From Posidoniimonas polymericola (lineage in GTDB: Bacteria > Planctomycetota > Planctomycetia > Pirellulales > Lacipirellulaceae), in assembly GCF_007859935.1 (NCBI RefSeq), contig NZ_SJPO01000005.1:248001-312000 (forward strand): a stretch of 64,000 nucleotides of DNA. The letters run 5' to 3'. This document shows positions 7,927 to 14,952 of the stretch, one piece after another; positions within the stretch are counted from its first letter, which is position 1, and every line of letters starts with the position of its first letter. Under the pieces are notes generated by a model that worked only from the letters and a program-made list of their open reading frames with translations, was not told the DNA's origin and searched no databases. The position numbers were made by a program, and so were the translations under genes.

Positions 7927-8991
7927 ATGACGCCCGAAGCCAAGACGTTTTTTCAGCAGATCCTCGAGACCCCCAGCCCGTCGGGCTTCGAGCAACCGGT
8001 CCAGCAGCTCGTCCGCGACTATGCCAAGCCCTTCGCCGACGACATCCGCACCGATCTGCACGGCAACGTGATCGTCAGCTGCAACCCGGACGCGCCGCTG
8101 CGGATCATGTTCGCGGGGCACGCGGACCAGATCGGCCTGATCGTCACGTACATCGACGAGTTCGGCTTCATCTACACCAACACTATTGGCGGCTGGGACC
8201 CGCAGCAGCTGATCGGCCAGCGGATGACGATCCACACCGCCAGCGGCACGATCCCCGCGGTCATCGCCCGCAAGGCGATCCACCTGCTCGATGAGCAGGA
8301 ACGCAAGCAGGTGGTGAAGACCAAGGAGCTGTGGCTCGACATCGGCGCCAAGGATCAGAAGGAGGCGGCCGAGGCGGTCGCTATCGGCGACCCGGTGACC
8401 CTGCAGCTTGGCTACCAGGAGATGCGCAACAACCTGGCCAACTCGCCCGGCATGGACGACAAGACCGGCCTGTGGGTCTGCATGGAGGGCGCGCGGCGCG
8501 CGGTCGAGCGGGGCGGGCTGAAGGTCGCCGTGCACGCGGTTGCCACCGTGCAGGAAGAAGTCGGCCTCCGCGGCGCCGCCACCAGCGCCTACGGGGTGCA
8601 CCCACACGTCGGCATCGCGGTCGACGTGACCCACGCCACCGACTGCCCCACCATCGACAAGACCCAAGAGGGCGACGTCAAGCTCGGCGGCGGCCCGGTG
8701 GTGTACCGCGGGCCGAACTTCAACCCCGAGGTGGTGAAGGGCCTGAGGGCCGCGGGAGAGAAGGCCGACATCGGCCTGCAATGGTGCGGCATGGGCCGCC
8801 CCGGCGGCACCGACGCCAACGCCATCCAGCTCGCACGCGGCGGCGTCGCGGCCGGCCTGGTGAGCGTTCCCAACCGGTACATGCACAGCGCGGTCGAGAT
8901 GATCTCGCTCGATGACATCGACCAGTGCGCCGACCTGCTGGCCGAATTCGCCCTAGGCGTCGCGGCGGACGCGGACTTCACGCCCCGGTAG
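7927..8991 (+). CDS. M42 family aminopeptidase
   Basis: 354 residues, the usual size for this co-catalytic dizinc family, which trims N-terminal residues or short peptides, often as large tetrahedral complexes. Metal ligands and catalytic residues are visible: His65 (FAGHADQIG), Asp177 (PGMDDKTG), Glu210/211 (VQEEVGLRGA), Asp233 (VDVTHATD) and His320 (RYMHSAVEM). The beta-barrel dimerisation domain lies between His65 and Asp177. Cytoplasmic, as no signal peptide is present. Glucanase and deblocking-peptidase annotations are used for the same family. Confidence 0.93.
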   Translation: MTPEAKTFFQQILETPSPSGFEQPVQQLVRDYAKPFADDIRTDLHGNVIVSCNPDAPLRIMFAGHADQIGLIVTYIDEFGFIYTNTIGGWDPQQLIGQRMTIHTASGTIPAVIARKAIHLLDEQERKQVVKTKELWLDIGAKDQKEAAEAVAIGDPVTLQLGYQEMRNNLANSPGMDDKTGLWVCMEGARRAVERGGLKVAVHAVATVQEEVGLRGAATSAYGVHPHVGIAVDVTHATDCPTIDKTQEGDVKLGGGPVVYRGPNFNPEVVKGLRAAGEKADIGLQWCGMGRPGGTDANAIQLARGGVAAGLVSVPNRYMHSAVEMISLDDIDQCADLLAEFALGVAADADFTPR

Positions 8992-9009
8992 ACTCCCTGA
9001 GCTTATCCA

Positions 9010-9598
9010 ATGTCTTAGAGCTCAAAGCGGCTTCTTGTCGTTGGTGGTCCAAACGGCGCAGGAAAGACCACCCTTGCGAATGCGTACCTCGCTCGCGGGG
9101 ACTGGCTCTATCTTGGGGCTGATAAGATCGCCACCGAGATTTGCCCGGAGCGTCCTGAGTCTGTCGCCGCTGCCGCTGGCAGGGAGTTTGTCGAGCGGAT
9201 AGAGGAAGCCCTGCAAGGTTCCGAGAGCCTGCTGGTCGAATCGACGCTCTCGGGCAGGTCGATAGGAAGGGTCATCGAACGCGCCCATAGACTGGGCTTC
9301 GAATGCCAGATTGCTTTTACCTTTGTGGACGCTCCCGATACCAGCATTGCTCGCGTTGCTCACCGGGTTCGGATCGGCGGCCACCACGTACCTAGCGAGG
9401 ATATGCGCAGGCGATTCTATCGCAGCATGCAAGAACTTCTGGTTACGATACAGGGACATGGCAGATGAGTGGACGTTATCAGATAACCGGTTATCCACGA
9501 TGCGTGAGATCGCTCTTGGAAATGCGAGCATCACGCGGATCATTGATCACGCTGCGATGGCCGAGTTCTTGAACATTGTGGAGAGCGATAATGAGTGA
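9010..9598 (+). pseudogene. Zeta-toxin-like P-loop kinase, broken by a stop and a frameshift
   Basis: One frame reads ATG TCT TAG at 9010-9018, then an otherwise open frame beginning KRLLVVGGPNGAGKTT (Walker A), continuing through LLVESTLSGRS and ending at TGA 9466-9468. The expected C-terminus (NFWLRYRDMADEWTLSDN) is found in the +1 frame from about 9432 to 9598, so one extra base near 9433 breaks the frame. No start codon follows TAG before the P-loop. The joined product would be about 195 residues, normal for zeta-like kinases of toxin-antitoxin type. Two independent lesions make a sequencing artefact less likely. The last 8 bp overlap the following small gene. Confidence 0.8.
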
Positions 9599-9842
9599 GT
9601 TTTCGCAAACCAACGGCTCTGCTACCGACGCAGCCGCTCTCCGATTCGCTGCGGAGGTTCGGGAATACGGCGCTGAGGGGGTTCGCAAAGCCCAAGCCGA
9701 CGCCCGCGAGGCGGGCGTGCCGCTGGTCTACTCAATCAACGGCATCCTCCACTGGGAGCTGCCCGATGGTTCGCTGACGACCGCCGACCCGTGGCAGGAT
9801 GCGGCGGGGGGCGACGGCGCAGCGAAGACGGCCGAGTCTTAA
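9591..9842 (+). CDS. Small protein, possible partner or antitoxin of the zeta-like gene
   Basis: 83 residues, intact, ATG at 9591 overlapping the end of the zeta-like pseudogene by 8 bp (ATGAGTGA). The sequence is a predicted helix (ALRFAAEVREYGAEGVRKA) followed by a short beta hairpin (PLVYSINGILHWELPDG) and a disordered acidic tail. Small proteins of this helix-plus-hairpin kind commonly sit beside zeta-like kinases in environmental genomes, which suggests an antitoxin or accessory role. That is inference from position; no DNA-binding motif is visible. Confidence 0.65.
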   Translation: MSEFSQTNGSATDAAALRFAAEVREYGAEGVRKAQADAREAGVPLVYSINGILHWELPDGSLTTADPWQDAAGGDGAAKTAES

Positions 9843-9882
9843 TTCTCGCCGTTCTGCCCCTTTCACAGCGGCGCGGTGACGC

Positions 9883-9888
9883 TATGAT
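9883..9888 (+). promoter_or_regulatory. -10 element placing transcription start at the GNAT-nitrilase ATG
   Basis: TATGAT ends 6 nt before the ATG at 9895, and no ribosome binding site lies between. If used, the mRNA would be leaderless. The -35 region is poor. Confidence 0.3.
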
Positions 9889-9894
9889 TCGCGC

Positions 9895-11469
9895 ATGGCA
9901 AAAGCACCGCTCGAGAATCTCAAGATCCGCCGCTGGAAAAAGGCCGACATCGCCGCGATTGTCGACTGCCAGCGGGCCGCCTACCCACAGCTCAATGAAG
10001 AGAGCCTGCAGGACGCCCGCAAGTTCGAGCTGCAGCTCGCGGCGTTCCCCGAGGGGCAGTTCCTCGCCGAGCTCGACGGGCAGGTGGTCGGTTACTGCTC
10101 TTCGCTGATCGTGACGATCGACGACGAGCTGCCGTGGCACTCGTACGACGAGATGACCGGCGTCGGCACGTTCAACACGCACGACCCGGGCGGCGATTCG
10201 CTGTACGGGTCGGACATCGCGGTGCACCCCAAGCACCAGGGGCAGGGCGTCTCCGCGGCTCTGTACAAACGCCGCAAGTCGCTGCTCAAGCGGCTCAACC
10301 TGCGGCGGATGATCGCCGGCGGTCGGATCCCCGGCTACCGCGAGCACGCCAAGCGGATGCTGCCCACCGAGTACATCGAGGCGGTCAAGCGGGGCGAGCT
10401 GAAGGACCGGGCGCTCTCGGCGCACCTCAAGGCGGGCTACGACGTGCGGGGCGTGCACTACGCGTACCTCAGCGACGCGGAGAGCATGAACTACGCCACG
10501 CTGCTCGAGATGCCCAACCCGAGGTTCGACCCGGCCCGGCGGCTGATCGCCGGCGCGCCGATCCGCAAGTCGGTCCGCAAGGTGCGTGTCTGCGCCGGCC
10601 AGTACCAGATGCGTCCGCTCGAGGACTGGCACCAGTTCGAGATGCAGGTCGAGTTCTTCGCCGACGCCGCCGAGGAGTACCACTGCCACTTCCTGCTTTT
10701 GCCAGAGATGTTCACCGCCCAGCTCTTCAGCCTGCTGCCGCAGGAGATGGAGTCGATGCAGGCGGTGCGGAAGCTGGCCGAAATGACCGAAAAGTACAAG
10801 GAGCTCTGCCTGCGGATGGCGGGCAAGCACGGGCTGTACCTGATCGGCGGCTCGCACCCGGTAATGAACGAGGACGGCGAGCTACGCAACACGGCCCACC
10901 TGTTTACCCCGCGCGGCGACATCTACACCCAGGACAAGCTGCACATCACCCCGGTCGAGCGAACCTACTACGGCATGCAGCCGGGCGACACGCTCAAGGT
11001 GTTCGACACCCCGGTCGGCCGGATCGGCATCCTGATCTGCTACGACGTCGAGTTCCCCGAGCTCACCCGGGTGCTGGTGCAGCACGGCATCGAGGTGCTG
11101 TTTGTCCCGTTCGCCGTGTACGAGCGGAAGGGCTACCACCGTGTCCGCTTCTGCGCCCAGGCCCGCGCGGTGGAGAACGTGATCTACGTCGCGCTGGCCG
11201 GCTCGGTCGGCAACCTGCCGCAGGTCCGCAGCTTCCTGATCAACTACGCCCAGTCGGCCATCTGCACGCCGTGCGACTTCGCCTTCCCGAAGGACGGTAT
11301 CCTGGCCGAGGCCGAGCCCAACACCGAGACCGTTGTCATCGGTGAGCTTGACCTCAACGACCTCGCCGTGCAGCGCGACATCGGCAGCGTGCTCCCGCTC
11401 CAGGATCGGCGGAGCGACCTCTACGAGGTCAACTGGAAGGGCAAGGTCGAGATCGTGACCGTGCGGTAG
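9895..11469 (+). CDS. GNAT acetyltransferase fused to carbon-nitrogen hydrolase
   Basis: 524 residues with two enzymes in one chain. Residues about 8-215 form a GNAT fold: the acetyl-CoA loop appears as VHPKHQGQGVSAALY. Residues about 225-515 are a nitrilase-superfamily amidase with the complete triad Glu271 (LLLPEMF), Lys348 (QDKLHITP) and Cys382 (ILICYDVEFPE). This architecture is known as a bifunctional GNAT/carbon-nitrogen hydrolase family, but its substrate is unclear; coupled acyl transfer and amide hydrolysis of a polyamine-like or amino compound is one possibility. No signal peptide. ATG 9895 has no Shine-Dalgarno sequence. Confidence 0.9.
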   Translation: MAKAPLENLKIRRWKKADIAAIVDCQRAAYPQLNEESLQDARKFELQLAAFPEGQFLAELDGQVVGYCSSLIVTIDDELPWHSYDEMTGVGTFNTHDPGGDSLYGSDIAVHPKHQGQGVSAALYKRRKSLLKRLNLRRMIAGGRIPGYREHAKRMLPTEYIEAVKRGELKDRALSAHLKAGYDVRGVHYAYLSDAESMNYATLLEMPNPRFDPARRLIAGAPIRKSVRKVRVCAGQYQMRPLEDWHQFEMQVEFFADAAEEYHCHFLLLPEMFTAQLFSLLPQEMESMQAVRKLAEMTEKYKELCLRMAGKHGLYLIGGSHPVMNEDGELRNTAHLFTPRGDIYTQDKLHITPVERTYYGMQPGDTLKVFDTPVGRIGILICYDVEFPELTRVLVQHGIEVLFVPFAVYERKGYHRVRFCAQARAVENVIYVALAGSVGNLPQVRSFLINYAQSAICTPCDFAFPKDGILAEAEPNTETVVIGELDLNDLAVQRDIGSVLPLQDRRSDLYEVNWKGKVEIVTVR

Positions 11470-11501
11470 CTGCTAGCCTGCCCTGTGCGAGCCTGATCGC
11501 A

Positions 11502-12041
11502 ATGGACAACCCCTACCAATCTCCGCACAGCACGCCAGCGGCTTCAGCCGATGGCGTCTCGCGATCAACATCGAAACGGCGTACCAGAGTTCCGCGTGGC
11601 GTCGCCGTGGCGTTGCTGTTCGCGTCCGCGGGTCTTGGTGTGCCGGTTCTTCTCAACGCTGGCGCGAATCTCTGGCGATTCCCTCTGCTGCTCAACCCCG
11701 AGTTCGTCGCCGAGCAGCTTGCCGCGTCGGCTCGGAGGATGCGTGTCCCGGCCTTCGGGTGTGCTTGGGTGTTCGCTCTGGCAGGGTTCTTGACGGCCAC
11801 GCCGGCCCGCGGCCGCGGCTACGTCAGGTCGCTGCTGCAAGTGGGGCTGGTCGCGCTCGGCGGGATCTTGGCTGCGGGGACGCTACTGCCGGCTCCCAGG
11901 CTGCGAGCGGTACCGGACAGTTACGAGACGCCGCGGTACTTCCTCGCGGCAGCGATCCCGCTGGCTGCTATGCTGCTGATGCTCACCCGGGATCTGAACA
12001 ACCGCGGCCGCCGACCCGACGTCGACGAACTCGCCTCGTGA
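11502..12041 (+). CDS. Small membrane protein with NPYQSP N-terminus
   Basis: 179 residues. The N-terminus MDNPYQSPHS is a motif seen on many small planctomycete membrane proteins. It is followed by a Ser/Arg-rich cytoplasmic segment and about four hydrophobic helices (AVALLFASAGLGVPVLL, FGCAWVFALAGFL, LLQVGLVALGGILAA, YFLAAAIPLAAMLLML). No catalytic motif is seen and I do not recognise a function. Convergent with rsgA; the inverted repeat at 12051-12120 separates them. Confidence 0.75.
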   Translation: MDNPYQSPHSTPAASADGVSRSTSKRRTRVPRGVAVALLFASAGLGVPVLLNAGANLWRFPLLLNPEFVAEQLAASARRMRVPAFGCAWVFALAGFLTATPARGRGYVRSLLQVGLVALGGILAAGTLLPAPRLRAVPDSYETPRYFLAAAIPLAAMLLMLTRDLNNRGRRPDVDELAS

Positions 12042-12050
12042 ATCGGATGA

Positions 12051-12120
12051 AACAGGAGGTCGCAGAGAGAGCAGAGGCAGCGGAGTAACATCTTCTCTGC
12101 TCTCTCTGCGTTCTCCTGTT
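12051..12120. repeat. 26-bp-arm inverted repeat between convergent genes
   Basis: Arms 12051-12076 and 12095-12120 match at 24 of 26 positions, with 16 bp (12061-12076) perfectly complementary and an 18-nt loop. The core is a CGCAGAGAGAGCAGAG type sequence that resembles dispersed repeats of environmental bacteria. It could act as a bidirectional terminator between the membrane protein gene and rsgA, although no U-tract directly follows. Confidence 0.7.
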
Positions 12121-12187
12121 CAAAAAAACCGCCGAATGCAGGATCCCAGCGGCTTCGTTTCTTTGTGATTGCCGGCCAGCCGTTTTT

Positions 12188-12208
12188 GCACGGCCGAGGC
12201 GGCCGTGC
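12188..12208. repeat. Short perfect hairpin next to the rsgA stop
   Basis: GCACGGCC and GGCCGTGC form an 8-bp stem with a GAGGC loop, 20 bp past the rsgA stop on the minus strand. No T-tract follows on either exit side, so I do not call it a terminator. Confidence 0.5.
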
Positions 12209-12228
12209 TACGTCGCGAGAACTCGGAA

Positions 12229-13365
12229 TTAGATCTCGTCGCCGGCCTGGATCTGAACGTAGCTCTCGTACCGCCGGGTGTCGATCCAGCCGTCGGCCAC
12301 GGCGTCCTTGACGGCGCAGAACTCCTCGTGCGTGTGCGTGCAGTCGCCGTAGCGGCAGTGGCTGACGAACGGCCGGATGTCGCGGAACAGGCCGGCTACC
12401 TCCTCGGCAATCACGTCCCACAGCTGCAGCTGGCGGATGCCGGGCGTGTCGACCACGTAGCCGCCGTCGGCGGTCGGGTAGAGCTCGGCGGTGGTGGTGG
12501 TGTGGCGGCCCTTCTCGCTCTCGGCGCTGACGGTCTGGACCCGCAGCGCGAGGCCCGGGTCGAGCAGGTTCAGCAGCGTCGACTTGCCGACGCCCGATTG
12601 GCCGGTCAGCACGGTCTCCTTGCCGGCCAGCGAGGCCCGCAGCTCCTCGACCCCCTGCCCGTCGACCACGGAGACGAGCCGCACGTCGTAGCCCATCTGG
12701 TCGTAGACGCCGGTGATCGGCATCAGGTCGGCGCGGTCGACCAGGTCGGTCTTGGTGATGCAGATGATCGGGCTGAGCCTGGCCTGCTCGCAGGTCACTA
12801 GGTAGCGGTCGATCAGGTTCGGCTTGAGCCGCGGCTGCGCCGCGCTGACGACAATCAGCACCTGGTCGACGTTCACCACGATCAGGTGCCGGCGGCCGCG
12901 GCTGGTGCGGCTCAGCACGCCGTGCCGCGGCTCGACCCGCTCGATGATCCCCTCGCCCTCGCCCTCCGGCCGGACCCAGACGTTGTCGCCCGCCGCCACG
13001 ACGTGGCGCAGCTCGGTCGAGAGCTGCTTGAGGAGCTGACGCGTTGCGCAGGCGCGGGTGCGTCCCTCCTCAGTGAGGACGGTGCTCACAAGGCCCTGCA
13101 CCCGCAGCACCCGGCCCTCGACGCAGGCGTCGCGGTCGACCTCGGGGAGCACGATCGTGCCCGACGCGTCCTCGACAATCTCGCCGCCGGCGATCGTCTT
13201 CTTGCGGGTCAGGCCGCCCTTGCCGCTGACGCGTTCGCGCGAGACGTCGTCGTCGGCCGACTCGGCGTCGCCGCTGAGGCGGCGGGTGAGGTCGTTGTTG
13301 CGGGCGCGCGACTGGTGGTTCTTGCGGAAGTTGGCCCGCAGCTTGCCCTTTTTCTTCTTAGCCAC
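12229..13365 (-). CDS. rsgA: Ribosome small subunit-dependent GTPase A
   Basis: 378 residues from the GTG at 13365 (MAKKKKGKLRANFRKN, the usual planctomycete/proteobacterial-type basic start). A frame open further upstream is rejected as it crosses a terminator and the FHA gene. RsgA is a circularly permuted GTPase that checks 30S assembly. Order seen: OB-fold (EGRVLRVQGL...), G4 TKTD, G1 GQSGVGKST, G2 Thr, G3 DTPGI, then the C-terminal zinc site CRYGDCTHTHEEFC. Stand-alone on the minus strand, convergent with the small membrane protein gene. Confidence 0.95.
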   Translation of the reverse strand: MAKKKKGKLRANFRKNHQSRARNNDLTRRLSGDAESADDDVSRERVSGKGGLTRKKTIAGGEIVEDASGTIVLPEVDRDACVEGRVLRVQGLVSTVLTEEGRTRACATRQLLKQLSTELRHVVAAGDNVWVRPEGEGEGIIERVEPRHGVLSRTSRGRRHLIVVNVDQVLIVVSAAQPRLKPNLIDRYLVTCEQARLSPIICITKTDLVDRADLMPITGVYDQMGYDVRLVSVVDGQGVEELRASLAGKETVLTGQSGVGKSTLLNLLDPGLALRVQTVSAESEKGRHTTTTAELYPTADGGYVVDTPGIRQLQLWDVIAEEVAGLFRDIRPFVSHCRYGDCTHTHEEFCAVKDAVADGWIDTRRYESYVQIQAGDEI

Positions 13366-13468
13366 GGACCTAGGGTGCTCGGTTAGGGGAACGCGTCTCG
13401 GGGGCTCTTTTATAGCACGGCGGCCCCGGCCGGGTGAGCGGCCGGCCGCCGCGCTACCCGGTGGGCAC

Positions 13469-13500
13469 AAAAAAAGAACGCCCAGCCAAGCTGAGCGTTC
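13469..13500 (-). terminator. Rho-independent terminator of the FHA gene
   Basis: Minus strand stem GAACGC(T)CAGC / GCTGG(G)CGTTC with a TTG loop, followed by seven Ts (13475-13469). Lies 33 bp past the FHA stop, separating it from rsgA. Confidence 0.9.
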
Positions 13501-13532
13501 CTCGTGGTCTTCGGTTCGGCGTCCGCCGCACC

Positions 13533-13994
13533 CTACAGCGCCTGGCCCGGCAGTTTGACCTGGCCGGCGTCGTTGTTCTTCGGGTCGTACCGCCGGCTCG
13601 AGGAGCCCCCGCGGGGGGTGTGCTCCAGACCGGCGCGCTTCAGCAGCGACTCGCCCATGATCTCCTTGGACGGGTTGTCCGAGGGGGGCGGGCCTACGGC
13701 GCCGAGTTCGGCGGGCGAGTACTCGACGCGGTACTTGTGCTTGCTGATCGCGAGGGTGTCGCCCGGGTCGACCCGCTTGTCCTCGACCTTGACGTTGTTC
13801 ACCTTCACGCCGTTGCGGCTCTGCAGGTCGCGGACAAACAGGTAGCCGCTGTCGAAGTAGAGCTCGCAGTGGTGGGCCGAAACATTGGCAAACCGCAGCA
13901 CGATGTCGCAACTCTCGCGGCGACCGACCAGCAGCTTGTCTTTCAGTAGCGGGACAGGGTCGCCCCCGCCGAGCGGGATGAGTTCGCCGTACAT
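13533..13994 (-). CDS. FHA-domain protein
   Basis: 153 residues. The forkhead-associated domain covers about residues 12-93 with the phosphothreonine-binding signature: VGRRESCDI, then NVSAHHCEL and DLQSRNGVKVN. The C-terminal 60 residues are Pro/Ser/Gly-rich and probably disordered. FHA domains bind phosphothreonine peptides, so a Ser/Thr kinase such as the one at 1-1955 is a plausible upstream partner, though nothing here proves it. It has its own promoter and terminator. Confidence 0.9.
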   Translation of the reverse strand: MYGELIPLGGGDPVPLLKDKLLVGRRESCDIVLRFANVSAHHCELYFDSGYLFVRDLQSRNGVKVNNVKVEDKRVDPGDTLAISKHKYRVEYSPAELGAVGPPPSDNPSKEIMGESLLKRAGLEHTPRGGSSSRRYDPKNNDAGQVKLPGQAL

Positions 13995-14063
13995 AGAGAG
14001 CCTTGGTGGGGGGGGACGGGGGAGGATGAAATAATTGATGGCCCCGCCTGCGTATCAAGTTCC

Positions 14064-14092
14064 ACTCTAGAAACCCCGAGAAAACTAGTCAA
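14064..14092 (-). promoter_or_regulatory. Sigma-70 type promoter of the FHA gene
   Basis: Minus strand TTGACT (14092-14087), 17-bp spacer, TAGAGT (14069-14064), about 60 nt before the predicted leader reaches the ATG at 13994. Confidence 0.5.
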
Positions 14093-14261
14093 CTCGCGGG
14101 TGGGGAGAGAGTGCGCAACTTGCCGCCCTGGTAGGCCGTTACAATCAGGACAAGTCGGTTCACACTAACAGTTTGCAAGGACAAGACCGCCGCTAGCCGT
14201 TCCCGCATCAAATCCCGCCGCTCGACCCGACGGGCGAGCCGGTGCCACCCTGAGCTGGGGG

Positions 14262-14270
14262 TGCTACAAT
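14262..14270 (+). promoter_or_regulatory. Extended -10 promoter of rnpB
   Basis: TGC followed by TACAAT (14265-14270) forms an extended -10 element 7 nt before the RNA's 5' pairing region. No good -35 is visible, as is normal for extended -10 promoters. Confidence 0.55.
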
Positions 14271-14277
14271 CCCAGCC

Positions 14278-14652
<375 letters not shown>

Positions 14653-14952
14653 TTCTACTCATTCCGGCCTGAAGAGATGGCCGGCCACTGCGGCGCTGGG
14701 TGGCGTGACCGCCACCGTCACAGACTTGCGGGCTGGTTGGCAGCGCTGGCGGTGGGTGGCGTGGCTGCCACCGTTACGGGCCTGCATCCCGGTTAGGGGC
14801 GCAGAGAGCAGTGCTGGCGCCGGCAGATTTGGTTTCTTTCGCGCATTCTGCGTATTCGGCTTAACCCCACCCCGCGGTCCGACGATAGACCACGATGCGG
14901 CGGGACCCTGCGCCCGTTTTGTTCGCATCGCAGTTTTTTGGTGGTCGTCGGT
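14653..14952. repeat. Gene-free stretch with two REP-like hairpin repeats
   Basis: Downstream of rnpB, two imperfect direct copies of about 37 bp (from 14699 and 14755) each begin with a palindrome: GGTGGCG-TGAC-CGCCACC at 14699-14716 and GGTGGC-GTGGCT-GCCACC at 14755-14772, followed by GT(C/T)AC(A/G)G. The remaining 300 bp holds no supported gene. Confidence 0.55.
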
